From: Tipula vernalis
Lineage: Eukaryota > Arthropoda > Insecta > Diptera > Tipulidae
NCBI GenBank assembly: GCA_958295665.1
Contig: OY282559.1
Coordinates: forward strand, 273,184,047 to 273,248,046
Direction of reading: 5' to 3'
DNA: 64,000 nt
The translations under genes were made by a program, and so were the position numbers. Position 1 is the stretch's first letter. Each line of letters starts with the position of its first letter. This document shows positions 21,591 to 34,000 of this stretch, piece by piece. Under the pieces are notes generated by a model, which was given only the letters and a program-made list of their open reading frames with translations, searched no databases and was not told the DNA's origin.

Positions 21591-21775
21591 CATTCGGCCT
21601 TTCAACAAATTCAGCTCTCCGACATTCGGCCTTTCGACACATTCGGCTTTTCGACATTCAGCCTTTCGACTCTTTCGGTCCTTTGACATTCGGCCTTTTG
21701 ATCCTTTCATACTTTCGATCCATTCGGCCTTTTGACATTCGGCTTTCCAACACACGGCTTTCCAACATTCAAAAT
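21591..21775. repeat. Minisatellite, unit about 14-22 bp
   Basis: Head-to-tail variants of ttcggcctttcgacatt (with cattcagc, ttttgac and similar changes), roughly ten units. It gives open frames on both strands with repeated Ser-Ala-Phe-Arg or Lys-Ala-Glu-Cys words that are not genes. Confidence 0.88.
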
Positions 21776-21779
21776 CTAA

Positions 21780-22440
21780 CTTTTTCAACATTTTAAGAAC
21801 GTTGTGAAATTATTTCGGGAACAGCTAAAATAAAATTAAACTAGAATTTGGATGGGAAAATAAAATAAACATGAGAATGAGGTAACAATGCTCCTTGTTA
21901 ATGATGAATTACTTATTGTTTCAATAAATTTAGCTGCTTCGGCCAGGTAGAATATTCATTTAAACTTTTGCGGGGGGGGGAAGGGTTTGAATGAAAGCAA
22001 GAGAATATTCACGATCTAACAAGACCAAAGATGTACGAGTACGGTGCTAATATAACCGTAAATTTTATCAACACAAATTTTGGACCACTCTTAATAAAAT
22101 CTGACGATAGGCATGAACAACTTAAGTGACTACTAATCACTATTTAATTAATTTACTATTTGTTTGCCGTAATTTTTAATGTGCGCACATATATTTGAAT
22201 CAACATTTCAATGCACAAATAATTTTGAATAAACCATTATCATGTATACAGCACAGTGTATTTCCCTAGGCTTGTTATGCCACATACTATAGTTAATTTA
22301 TTCAAAAATTAAAATTAGGGGTTTGTATTACATTGCGAAAGGTGGTTTGGCATCTATTGAAGGGGGGGGGGAACAAAGTTGAGTTGATTAATCTACCAGC
22401 TCAGTAACCTTCCAGTAGGGTGCGCATCACGTGAGCTGTT
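21780..22440. other. Intron, nothing recognised
   Basis: Contains two G runs (near 21972 and 22362) but no coding content. Confidence 0.4.
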
Positions 22441-22442
22441 AT

Positions 22443-22794
22443 AACGGGTAACCTGTTCACAATTCGCAAATGTACGTGCTGCCTCCTCGTGGCAACCACT
22501 GGTAACTACGACCATTGGGCACAGGCTAAAGTACGGCGCTCAAGGAGAAAACCTTGACAAAAATCCTAATCTAAGGTGTAACAGCATATACCGATGAATG
22601 AATGGCTGATAGGTTAATCAGTCCAAAATATGCGGACTCTGGATACCAGGCACTCGTAAGAATAAAATCAAACGGAATACGGGGCAGGAGTAGGAATATA
22701 CGGGAGTGGGACATGCCGTAGTAAACATCTAGAAGGGAGAGCAATGAGCCCAGATAGTATGTATCACGTACCGGAAAGCAGTATTGTCAGATTC
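22443..22794 (+). mobile_element. Internally deleted derivative of the LOA-like LINE
   Basis: Three segments match the LINE at 55613-61093 in order. About 220 bp matches its 5' end (55613-55840); about 60 bp at 22665-22720 matches the RNase H start (near 60195-60245); about 80 bp at 22728-22794 matches the end of ORF2 (60900-60970). The rest, more than 4.5 kb, is absent. Nothing is coded. Confidence 0.82.
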
Positions 22795-22799
22795 TGTTT

Positions 22800-23784
22800 T
22801 GTTTAAACCAACGTAATGAGCAATCAATCTCCAAAATCAAATTTCAAATTGGTCCAGCGCAAAGCATTAAAAGAAAGTGAAAATATTATGCATTGCTAAT
22901 AGAAGTTTTGGTAGGCTCAGTAGCTGATAATAGTAATAGTAATGACTTTTTCAGGAAAATTGATGCAAACAATTTTAATACAACTCACAGAAATTAAAAC
23001 CATCCAAATTAAGAGCATAAATAATAAATCGTAAAATGGACCAAAAGCAATCACTAAAATAATAAATATTTATTATTTTGTAATAAAAAAATGAAATATT
23101 ATCATTCAACCCAAATACGATTTAATTAGTTAAATAAATTATTTGTAAAATCCTCGTAAATTCCCAAATTATGTATCGCCAAACCTCATACTAAAGCTCA
23201 TACACATAAAAAAAATATTTACTTTATGTTCACCAACCACCTATAATTGAAAACATAAATTTAATTGTTTACACCTCATCTCGTTTGACAAAAATTAAAG
23301 TAAATACATACTGACCCAGTTCCGTTAAATTAAATAATTCGTCAAAGTATATTTTCCGGACATACGGTAAACAAATTTGCATTTTTCTACCACCAAATTG
23401 CAATATCTATAATTTAATGAATATTATCCATAATGGCAATTTTTGAAACTATATTTATGTGGGTTCTGTGTTTATATATTTCATAATTAATAAAAATGTA
23501 AACATATAACAATTTTTGAAAACTAAGTTAAAATTGAAACATAATTTTTCCACCAAACAATTTTTTTTAATTAAAAAATTAAATAAATAAAAATAATTTT
23601 ATGGTAAAATGGATAATGGAAACAAAATAATAAAACTTTTTATTTTTTTTCGATTTTTAATGAGCAACACAATAATAAAGTTTTTTTTTTTTTTGGATTA
23701 TATGCTGGAATATGATTATGGTATGTCCGCTGGGAGATTTTTAATTATAGACATATTTACATGCAGAAGATAAAAATAACTTAC
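22800..23784. other. End of 19.2-kb mGluR intron, nothing recognised
   Basis: AT-rich; no gene or clear repeat seen. Confidence 0.4.
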
Positions 23785-23919
23785 CGTTGTATTCCACAAA
23801 CGATATCGGTTGGTCGAAGTACTAAAGCGAAGGTGACACAGTAGCACATTAAAATACCGGCTAAGAGGACATAGCTTAATTCACGGCCTGATGCTCGTAC
23901 CACCGGTGTATCGTTATGT
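23785..23919 (-). CDS. mGluR: mGluR exon: TM2 and extracellular loop 1
   Basis: The acceptor (TTTACAG) lies directly above 23919 and the donor (ACG|GTAAGT) below 23785. It starts with one base that completes an Arg codon from the previous exon and ends with two bases of the next Arg. The peptide ([20 protein letters not shown], then [14 protein letters not shown], then [10 protein letters not shown]) is class C helix 2 and the first loop, with the Cys that forms the conserved disulfide at the top of helix 3. The intron before it is only 63 bp; the one after it is 19.2 kb. No damage was seen. Confidence 0.94.
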
Positions 23920-23982
23920 CTGTAAAAAAATCAAAAAAAAACATTTAAATATGTAGGGTTTTGGACATTTCTTATGACTTAC

Positions 23983-24173
23983 CGTAAAAATACGCCCGCA
24001 ACAAAAAGTGTTATTAAAATTCCCGTTGAACTGAAGGCCATCGCACCAATTGCCCAACCAGATTCCGGACGTAAAAATACTTCGGGAATTTCTTTGCATG
24101 TTTCTTTCATTAGATCAGGCAGTGTACCTTTGCGGCAGTTTAAACATTGTGTTTCATCTTGCGGGTGGCGAAT
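23983..24173 (-). CDS. mGluR: mGluR exon: end of cysteine-rich domain and TM1
   Basis: The acceptor (TTTACAG) lies above 24173 and the donor (ACG|GTAAGT) below 23983. The peptide starts with the last part of the cysteine-rich (NCD3G) domain (ETQCLNCRKGTLPD, then KETCKEIP), then FLRPESGWAIGAMAFSSTG and helix 1 (ILITLFVAGVFLR). It follows directly on from the exon at 46680-46547 in phase 0. The intron between them is 22.4 kb. Confidence 0.95.
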
Positions 24174-24556
24174 CTGTAAAAGTGGAAATCACATTTTGTA
24201 AAGAAGGAGTCAAATCGTAATTTTGTTATTTTTAAATGCTAATGGTAGGCGTGGAAATATCCATCTGTTTTCAGATTGTAAATTTTCGACGCGAATGAAG
24301 TATTTACTTAATAAAAATAAATTAGCTACTCAAACGCAAACATTCAGGGGTAATTCATCAATAAATGGAATTATTAAAATTAATCTTGAAAATTATATTT
24401 TGATAATTTAAAAGACAACTGCACTTAAATTAAATTTTGCCAGTTGGCCATTGATTCCACTATGATTTTCTGTTAGCCTATAGGTTCATCATTATTTATG
24501 CAAATCTTTAGAACATCGTCATGAATTTTGCTACCCCTTTCCAATATAAGAGCTGA
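24174..24556. other. Intron, nothing recognised
   Basis: AT-rich, no coding content recognised. Confidence 0.35.
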
Positions 24557-24670
24557 AAATTTGCTTCTACCGTGCAACTTAATAATGTTCAAGTAAAATT
24601 TAATCATTTAGGCCAAATTTAATTTAAATTTTACTTGAACATTATTAAGTTGAACGATAGAAGCAAATTT
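24557..24670. repeat. Long hairpin, 46-bp arms and 22-bp loop
   Basis: The left arm (24557-24602) and right arm (24625-24670) are reverse complements with about two mismatches. It could be a tiny foldback-type transposon derivative or a structural hairpin. No clear flanking duplication was seen. Confidence 0.88.
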
Positions 24671-26745
24671 GTAGGTCTTTTGACAATGAAAGTTCTCTTT
24701 GATATTTATTATTCATTTATATATTCAATTGTAGATACATAACCTATCATCTTCAGATTATGAAAAATTTCGTTCAATTTATTTAGTTAGTATGAATTTT
24801 ATTTTATTTTGAGTTTTTAGTTTCGAAGTTATCATGATCATAATATTTTTATAAAAAAAAAAATGTCAATCAAATTTAGTCGTTCGGCTACATAGCTGAA
24901 TATCAACCTGAGATTCAGATTCACGAATAACTTAAAAATTTATGATTCCCCTAAATGTCATTATTTGAATAGCATGTGTTTCAGTTTAGTATTAATTTAG
25001 AAAAAATTTCACGTTGCTACATATATTGACGATTGTAAAAGTGGTACAGCGCCTCTCGCGAGAAATAGAAAACATGTACCGGCTATGCACAAATTGTGTT
25101 GTAATCATAGTAAATGTGTTATCAGCGCTCCTGCGGAAAATAGAAAAAGTGAGGTGGCTACATACAAATCAAGACCCTCCAATCGTTAATACCCCAGAGA
25201 AGTTTTTATTAAATTAGAACTAAAAAATGATAAGTAAAATTTAGAAAAAACTTCACGGGGATAATTTTCGATTAACTATATCACGAATAAGAAGCAAAAT
25301 CGTGTATACTCATAAAGAACTAATAAATCTTTCTTGGAGCAATACTAAGTTGCAATATCAATCGACATCATGTGAAACTGCGGAAAGAAACTTATTGGTG
25401 GGCCGCATGTCCGCAGAGTAATATGAACATGTATAATTAGTAAGTTATATTATCTATTAGTTTATCAGTTAGTTGCAAGACTAAACGATTATTCAATCTG
25501 TCATGGTTTCTGACTTATTTAAATTACTTTTCAATAAAACAAAATATATTCATTTATAGGAATCCGAGAATTTCGCTTGCCTTCATTTATAATAACGAAC
25601 AGCAGCAGCCAAATGAATACTTCCTTAACACACAAGCCAACTCTATAGAGAGGGTAAATCATCCGAATATTTTTAATAGATCTTGTTTGTTGACGTGAAG
25701 TTTAAAAAAGTGGAGCGCTACACAAACCTTACAACACGAACCTTAACGATTAAAAACTAATAAAAATAACTGTATGTTTGACGGCATTTATAGAAATGGC
25801 TTCGTAGATGTTAGTATGCTGTCATATTGTATGTAACTTTACGGACAAAAAATGTCAGATGAAAGATTTGCGTGACCCGTCAAACGATTTTTATGAATTT
25901 TTCAAAACTGCTCTACTAAAGAAGTGTAGCTGCGCATTTAACGGCTATAGATACTATGTACCTTTGCGCACATTTCATGCGCCAAACCCTTTAGCTACTG
26001 CTCTAATAGTGTGATAAATATTAATAATTAGTGAATTTAAGTGAGAAATTTTCCCTTTGTTTGCCATTTTTAATGGTATAGGCTTTTATTCAAAGGGTCA
26101 TAACTCTAATCAGCTCATTTCATGAATCAAGAATGCCACCACATGAATCAAGAATTCCAACTGAAACATTTAACTCTGTAGACCTAAATGTAGAATCTGC
26201 CCTTTTTGCGTATCCACATATTTGGGGGCTACCTAATAAGTCGAAAAATTCTATCGCACAAAGGACTATCTCTGCGAAGCTCCAGTGATAGAATTAGCGT
26301 GAATAAATCACCTCCCGAAACAAATTTGGCGCCATGGGCTAAAAAAAGGTGGCGCTTGGATAAGAACGGAGGGTGTTTATTAAGGAATGTTTTCGATCTC
26401 AGATTTCTACGATAACGAATTTAGATACCGTAAGTCAAAACGAAAGAATTTAGTTTTAAATCTCTCTACATAAATATAATGTTATTATTGTAAAATGTTG
26501 GGTACCCTTAGAATGAGCACAGCTTCCACATTAAATAATTTTGTCTTAGTGAAATCGTCTATCAACAATTTTTTATGATTAAACAAATTATTCACCTTAG
26601 TCCAGGCATAAAGTTGGGCTTTATTTGTCGAGTTTAAATTTGGTTGAAGGCGTTGTTGGGCTGCCACTAAAATTTAGCAAAATGTTATTGCGATTCATAG
26701 ATGGTTTAATACTCCTTGTATTTTATTGTATTATGACTTTTCCAG
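24671..26745. other. Intron, no confident feature
   Basis: Several short open frames occur (for example 25014-25217, 25808-26014 and 26206-26415). None has a recognisable motif, and I take them as chance frames or very old relics. Confidence 0.35.
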
Positions 26746-26749
26746 TTTG

Positions 26750-28140
26750 GAGTTAGCACTCCAAAGCTATAGCAACTCCTAAAAAACGAGATACGTCTTT
26801 TCGGCCAATTAGTTGGCTATTAATATACCATAGTTTCAAAGGTTCTGGAGAAAATTTTTCAAATGGAAATTCCACACTACTTGCAGTCAAATATAATGCT
26901 TTACAGTTATCAATCGGCCTACAAAACTAATCATAGTTCAATCACTAATTTGCTTAATATTAGTGATGAGGATGACATTCGTAGAGCAGTTAATGCAAAA
27001 TAAGCATGCACTTTGGTACTGCTCGATTTTAGTTAAACATTCGATAAATTGATCTTCAACTATTAATAAGAAAGCTCAGTTAAAAATTCTTATTTTCATT
27101 GTCTGCGTCCTGTTTAGTATTTTCTTATCTTTATGGCCGCTGCTAAAGAGTATTGCTTTACTCATTAGCTTTTAATAAGTGGTAATTAAGTTCTGGTATC
27201 CCACAAGGCTTGGGACCATTTTAATATTATTCTTAATTAAATTGAAGAGATAAAGAAAGACATACTGATATTGCAAGAGTGAACAATAAATTTACGTATG
27301 TGAATTTATCCCAGGATTTCATCCCAGTAAATAAAAAATTTGAATCAGGCAACCCTTGTAAAATTAAAGCCGTATTTATTGTGACGATAGCCCAGTCCAG
27401 GATTTTGTTAAAATTAGATTAAATACCGAAATTACATAATATCCACAATATATTAAATAAAATTTAAATCATCACTGATATTTTAACTGTAGTGACGAAT
27501 GTTGTATTGTTTCAAGTGACCAAAATATAGCCATGGACTGAGAAGTTTAATTCATTTTTGTATTTCGATACAAATATTCGTCTGGATTGTCAAAACTAAA
27601 AATGACTCGGATTAGTGATTAGTATTTTCGAGATTGGGATACCATTAGCTTAACTTAGTCGGTATATAATCTAATTTTAATAAAATCCTGTGCTGCCTGC
27701 TACGTTAGAGTAAACCGTACGTTGGAGTTACCTTGTTGAAAGCACTACTAAACGCCTAATCTACGTTATATTCGACCTTCACAAGCAATACCTCAATAAT
27801 ATTTAATTCCTCCGTTACATATATCATTGCGTCGAAGTTATATTATCATATCACTCAATAAACTGATATATTATTTGGTTGGTCTCTATGATTTTTATGG
27901 GTTCCAGGTCTGCCTAACTGAGTTTAAATTTTTTATTTATAAAGAATCGGAATATACAATATTTTTAATAAATTGGAAAAACTAAAATCAACTTGGGCCC
28001 AAACTATAAAAATCTCGAATAACCGTAAGAAATTATTGAATTCTACTTTATTTGTCGGGGGAATAAGTCTATGTCTGTGGAATTCTTTACCTCGTTATAT
28101 TAAAAATTGTGGCAAAATTACTTTGGATACCTTGTTTTAA
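26750..28140 (+). pseudogene. LINE reverse transcriptase relic
   Basis: The plus strand shows scattered RT motifs in shifting frames: RPISWL near 26795, a SAYK-like helix near 26915, LVLLDFS with TFDKL near 27010-27050 (motif A) and SGIPQG near 27195. Far downstream, at about 28030-28110, is the usual C-terminal block (GGISLCLWNSLPRYI). The order is that of Jockey/CR1-like ORF2. Very many stops; old. Confidence 0.62.
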
Positions 28141-28860
28141 AGATAAAGCATTTACCAGAGGACAAAGCAATTCTTGATTTACCAAAAATTCAAAACCTGT
28201 TGCGGCCGCTAGTAAATTGTAAAATTTTTGGCGCAACTTAAGAAATAAAAAATAAAATTACGGATTTGATCATCGACATTAATATTATCAATGATGGTCA
28301 GCCAAATTCGGTCAGCCTGTAACCAATTGAAAGTTCCTACACAATAGACACAACAAAAAAAAACAAGTATGTGCCAAGAAAGGTGTCCAGGTAATTGTGG
28401 AACATACCAAATTGATAACATTCCGTAATCTGTTAACGACCGTACCGAACGAAAATTATATCTACCTTCCAAATTAGACGGGGCGCCGGAAAGTATCAGG
28501 CTAGTGAAAATAATTTGAAAAGACTGATATTTAACCTTACTATAGTTTTATTTTTAGTATGTTATAGTTCTGTTAAATGTGCGTTCAGAGATTTATAGTA
28601 CATGGTGAAAATACATCGAATCACATTTAGTTTTATGATTTATATGTTTTGAATGATTAGCGATATCTATAAAACATGTATCATCGAACATCATTTTGTG
28701 TTATTATTGTTTTTTAAGGTATGGAGTGTCAAATATCTAAAAATTTTATGGTTTTAGTGTTGTATTTACTGGGTTGGGTACAAAATTCTGTTTTACAAAA
28801 TTGTGTTTTGTATAATTCTGTTTCACATAGTTCTGCAAAAAAACTAAATCTAAAAAAATT
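28141..28860. other. Intron, nothing recognised
   Basis: No gene or repeat could be supported. Confidence 0.35.
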
Positions 28861-28864
28861 AATT

Positions 28865-29105
28865 TCAGTGTGTGTATGTGCGTAACTATGTGAGAGTGTG
28901 CCTGTTTATGTATGTGTGTTTGTTTGTGAATTTGGATGTGTGTGTGTGTGTATGTGTATGTCTAAGTGAGCGTGTGAAAGTTTGTGGGTGTGTGTGTGTG
29001 TGTGTGTGTTTTTATCGGTAGTTGGTTGAAAATCTTCGTAATACACGGCTAAAAATATTTTTCTTTTATTAGCCATTTGTCTCCCCCCGCCCCCCCCCCC
29101 CTCCC
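28865..29105. repeat. TG-rich microsatellite and C run
   Basis: (tg)n with interruptions at about 28868-29012, and a run of mostly C at 29084-29104. The open frame on the minus strand (repeating Thr-His) is an artefact of it. Confidence 0.93.
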
Positions 29106-29680
29106 CAAAAAACACTAACTGTCCGGAATGAATAGGGATTATAAAATAATTATAAAAATGGTACCATATTTAACTTCTTCCTTTTCAAAATGGCCGCCGA
29201 AACGCTCTTTTTGAATTAACGCCCTTGTTCATCGTTTTTTGCTTTATGTTTTTCCACATAAACTTCAATGTCAATATATGTAAATTATGTATATCTAAAT
29301 AAAATGTTAAAGATGATTCTAAACTTGAAAACTTAGCATGTAACGGCTATTGACATGTTATAGTCAATATATAACAGAGTTTAACTCTATAAGTCCAGGC
29401 AGACCCGAACAGGGCATGCAATATCAATTGACAAAATTACATAATTATTTTAGTATTAACAGTATATTTGTATGAATTAAAGCCTTTGTGTGGGTAATCA
29501 AAATAATAATTAAGTATAGTTATCTATCTGGCAATTTCGGAATAACGTAATGTTTCAAATAATTATATTTAATTAGGATATTCCTAGTGTAGCAACAAAA
29601 TGAAGTATTGTTCGTATTTAGAAATGAATTTTCTGTTCTAAAAGTATTTGTTTGATTTAATTTGGTTTTTATTAATAACC
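29106..29680. other. Intron, possibly old LTR of the Gypsy relic
   Basis: AT-rich sequence before the probable primer-binding site at about 29693. It may hold the 5' LTR of the Osvaldo-like relic, but no 3' partner was found. Confidence 0.3.
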
Positions 29681-29689
29681 GTTACATAA

Positions 29690-31024
29690 TTTTCGCCCAA
29701 CGTGGGTCTCGATATCGTTAGGTATATAGTGTATCCGTGTATAATATTAAGTGAGTTTTTTCTTTCGTTTCGTCAGGTTTTGAAGAAAAAAAAAGGAAGG
29801 CTAACCTAAATTTTTTGCCATTTGTCTGTGGTTCCCAAGTGAAGAAAATCAATTAAAAAAAGGGAACATTCCTCAAAAATTTGTCGACCAGTTATATGAT
29901 CACAAACCAGGATAGGTTGTTGGACACTATACAAAAACTCAAATGTAGACGTTTTTATTGCCGATATTGATACCTATGGGTTTTCGCATTTTATTAATTA
30001 ACGAATCCGCAAAACAGTACATGGGTGACACCAAAGAGAATTATTTTAGGCTGAATAAAACACAAAGCATTTCGTCTGAGAAACCGCTATCAACAAAGTT
30101 GCATGGGTTTGGTACACCAGGAGTAGTGCGGACAAATTGTCCGAAGTATAAACAAAAGTCAACTAGCTTTAGTTAAATAAATTTCAATACTTTAGACACG
30201 CGTGGAACCGGGTTAAAATCCCGGAATAGGCCTATTTTAAACATCGCTATTTAAGCAACAATGGAGTCGACCTTTTAGGTACAGCGTTACGAGCATGCAT
30301 CGTTAGTATTTCATTAAAATTCTTAAATGAGTTGATTTGCCATTCACAGAAATGCGTGTTGATCTTAAGCTGGCGGATGGGTCATGTGAGAAAGGGTAAC
30401 GTGTATCCTGTATCTAGTGCGACGTTTCGATACATTAATTTTCAAAATGTGCAGACCACGTTCATTACATTCCCAAATGACGAAGTATAAAATACAATTC
30501 TGGGATCGATTTTATCATGGATGCTGGAATTGTCATCGACTCCCGGGAGGCGACCTTTTAGTTGAATCACCATTCCAACAACAAGCATTCGCTCAAATTC
30601 GAAACGTATTAGCAGCCTGTTTCGATGGATTTTGCAATACTTGAGATAGACGATAGATTCGAGCAAATTTCGCGTGTATTTTAATTATAGAATAGACGTT
30701 TAAATTCGGTTATATCCGAAAAGTAGTCTAAAGTAGTCCTTGTACATCTCAACGATTGACTTAGGTGCCGCGGTTACTGGAAATCACGCCATTTGGTCTA
30801 TACTATTTCCAAAGAATGCCGTTCGGCCTGAAGAATGCGACAGCGGCAAGCCAACAACTCATCAACCGATTTCGAGCTGGATTGCCGAACGTCACCATTT
30901 TAGCATACCTCGATGATATATGTAATTGTAGTCTCCGATAGTTTCGACTTTGAACTGACGCGACCTTGAACTGATTTTCGAACGGTTAGATATATTTAAA
31001 TAGCGAGCACAAATCAGGAAAATG
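29690..31024 (+). pseudogene. Osvaldo-like Gypsy relic, 5' half (gag, protease, RT start)
   Basis: At about 29693 tcgcccaacgtgggtctcga resembles a retroviral primer-binding site. A weak zinc-knuckle trace (GVVRTNCPKYKQK) follows near 30130, then protease-region traces. The RT fingers/palm are near 30825-30920: MPFGLKNAT, then INRFRAGLPN, then ILAYLDDI, with the catalytic YLDD box. Stops and frameshifts are common. The relic is cut at about 31024 by a DNA transposon and resumes after 35310, which supports one original element. Confidence 0.72.
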
Positions 31025-31630
31025 ACGTACGTGAAGTATGTCCTAAGTTGCCTTAAGTTGTCCTAAGTTGTCCTAAGTATGTCCTAAGTTGTCCTAAATA
31101 TGTCCTAAGTTTTTTTAAATGTGTTGGTGTAAAAGTTTCGTTATTACGCATTTATTTAATTCATATTGAAATAATAAAAATTATACTTAAGATTATTTAC
31201 TCTTACAAAATAAATTTACATTTTTTCTATGTCGCGAAATATTCTGATGGTGAATGTATAAAATCAGATCATTTTCCAAAAACTGAGAAACTGGCAGAAA
31301 CCCCGTGTTTAATCGTGTTTGTTTGCGAATTTTCTAGTGAAAATCCTAGGAAGCGGCTACCAAAATGTGCACAGTTCTAAGTTCATAAGGTCATAAGGTC
31401 ATAAGATCTTATCTATTCGAAAAATATTTCACTTTTGATAAAAGTAGGGGATTAGGGTATTTAAAACAACCATGTTTGACATAATCTCTTATGATATATC
31501 GAATATATGTATCAATGATTTTCCGAATTTTCTTGAGAAAATCCTAGGAAGCGGCCACCAAAATGCTCTGTATTCTAAGTTGTCGTAAGGTCTTATCTAT
31601 TCGACAAATATTTCACTTTTGAAAAAATTC
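31025..31630 (+). repeat. Left long terminal inverted repeat
   Basis: Reverse complement of 34753-35310, with several substitutions and small indels. It contains about six direct copies of a 10-12-bp unit (gtcctaagttg, gtcctaagtat) at 31040-31112. Confidence 0.92.
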
Positions 31631-32099
31631 ACCTATGAAATGTTGTTTTTCGGAATAATAAATTTTTATTTTTGAAACAATCAGCTTGCAGGTTGCAGGT
31701 GTTCAACGAAAAATTCAAAATCGTGAATTTAATATATAGATTTTTAAAATATTGTTCCAAGAATTTCGAATAAGGTTTTGTTACAATTTAAAACTAAATG
31801 TAATACTAGCATTTTTACCTTCAATTGTTTTATTGTGAAAAGTGCATTTAAAGTTTAGAAACGTTAAAATACAGTTATATTTCTACAAGTGTAGTGTTTT
31901 TAGTTTACACGGGTAGTTGCAACGGGTAGTTTAGTCCGGAAACCTAAATGTTGCAAAACACATAATTTTTCCAGGATTTATTACTATGCCTGTGTTATTA
32001 AAATAAATGGGCTTATTATACCAATGGCAGAATATGTTACAAGGGAGCATGATGTTGATTCCTTAGATCATTTTTAAAGGATTTTAACAAAGTAATACG

Positions 32100-33997
32100 C
32101 CAACAGAAACCGAAGTTAAATATTCCAAACATATGGTATTCATCACAGACTGGTCCTGGGTGTTTATCAATTCCATTTTACACGAAATGAATTTAATGGA
32201 TATTAAACAATATCTCAACGCTTCTTTCGAAATTATTACGTAAAAAGAGGAAAAATTTGTGGAATATTTATTTGTTGTGCTCATTTTGCGTCAATAATAG
32301 TGAGACAAATTAAACAAAAAATAAACAACTGCCCTTATAAATTAAAAGAACATATTATGATTATTATGTTTTTAATTATTGATAGTGAAAATTTGGAAGA
32401 AATTGACGAATATTTTGAAATATTTTGTGTGTTAGGTTTGTCCAAATTTCAAAACAAAAAATTTCTGAATGCACAGAACAGATTTACGGAACTTTTAAAA
32501 GAAAAATTGTGTGTTAGTCATTCTGTGCCCCTACATCTACGGAAAAATCTGCAGCAATGGATCCAGATGATAGTGAGACTTATTTATATATTTTTACTGA
32601 AGCAAATTTAGAGGATACACACCGTTTTATGGAAGATACTATATAACAATATTTTAAATAATGTCTTAGCTGACTTAGCTGAAAGTCAATTTGAAGAAGG
32701 CCTTCATTCAGAAAACAAACTTTATTGTGCGGAATTTATAAATTTTGCAGTTAAAAGGTATATGAAATTTTTACCGTTGTGGAGTACCGTTTTTTTGAGA
32801 AAATTTGAAGTTAACAAGCGCGTCTCTAACGCAGTAGTCGAATGCTGGTTTAATCAGCTAAAAAATAATTTAATTGGAGAGTTAAGTTTAAAAATAGGCA
32901 GGTTTGTTGATAAATTGCCGTATACAACAGCGCTATTATTAACTGTCGAATGTGCTCCACATCTTAAAGTAAGCAATAAAAAAAAGAAAAATGAAACAAA
33001 AAAAGAGGAAATGACAAGGCAGATTTCCACGCCTTTAAGAATTACGGCGGATGAAGAAAACCCCTATAATAAAGGGCTAGTAGAAACTTGGTGTCGCCAA
33101 AAACGAAGGGGTACTCCTAGATACGCGGGAAAATTGGCTTTACAGCGGTTCTTCCCAACAAAAAAATTGAGATTTGAGAAAATGAATAAATATGAGAACT
33201 ACCAAAAAATGTCTGAAATGAAATTTAACATTATCATATTTCAATTTCATTTTAACGATATATGGTGCTGTTCGTACAACGAATGTATTAATTCCTTGAA
33301 TAAAACAATTTTTTTAACGACGGAGTTAATTTATCTAGCCATCAGTGTTCTGACAAAAGGGACAAATAGCGTTTGTTTAGATCATTATCAAACTACTAAG
33401 ATATTACAAGACAGTTATACAATCAACGATCACAATACACAGAAAGAAATCGAACTGTGTAATAAATATAGGTATGCTATTATACCTATCTGTGAAGCAG
33501 GCCACTGGACTTCAGCTGTCATAGATTTCGAAAATCAAACGTCATTACTTACGATCAGCTAAACCCTAAAAGGCGGCAATTTAAAGAGGGTAACAAATTA
33601 AAAAAATTTATCAATAAACTTTTCACATATTACGGGAAACATGTACCGAATTTCGAAGTAAATTCAATTAGTTCGCTGCCACAACAAAAAGATGGTTTTA
33701 ATTTTGAACATTTAGTAATTTATGCAGCAGAATATTACTGGTAATGTGTTCGAAGGCCTGCATTCAGAAGACGATGGTGTGAGTAGCTGCGCATTGGTTA
33801 ATTATCGCCATTATTTCATGGATATTATTTCTAAAAATACAGAATCTATGGACAACAATTGTTTAATTTGTTTCGGAACAATTTCTGATTTTAAAGCAAC
33901 AATCCAATGTGCTTCCTGCAAGCGATTCGTGCATAAAAATTGCTTAACAGATTTTAAAATTATAAAAAATGAATGTATGTTTTGTTCTTCACAGAAT
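32100..33997 (+). pseudogene. MULE-like transposase / Ulp1 peptidase / C4HC3 zinc-finger protein, broken
   Basis: The first part (32130-32610, two frames) has ITDWSWVFINSIL, then IFICCAHFASIIVRQIK, which I read as the second catalytic Asp and the C-x-H motif typical of MULE transposases. 32762-33560 continues with FLPLWSTVF and SNAVVECWFNQLKNNL, whose Glu may be the third catalytic residue. A basic linker follows, then a peptidase C48 (Ulp1/SENP) domain: LTTELIYLAI, CEAGHWTSAVIDF (His). After a frameshift near 33550 it continues to DGFNFEHLVIYA, where the active-site Cys of the QxxGFNCG block is Phe. The end (33850-33997) is a zinc finger: CLIC, QCASC, VHKNC, CMFC (C4HC3 order). Multiple breaks and the Cys loss make it inactive. 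The start is unclear. Confidence 0.75.
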
Positions 33998-34000
33998 TAA

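Noticed and set aside
25808..26014. Cys-rich 68-codon frame
   Set aside because: No motif, no partner exons, and length within chance expectation for this composition.
28906..29115. Thr-His repeat protein on the minus strand
   Set aside because: Translation of the TG microsatellite and the neighbouring C run.
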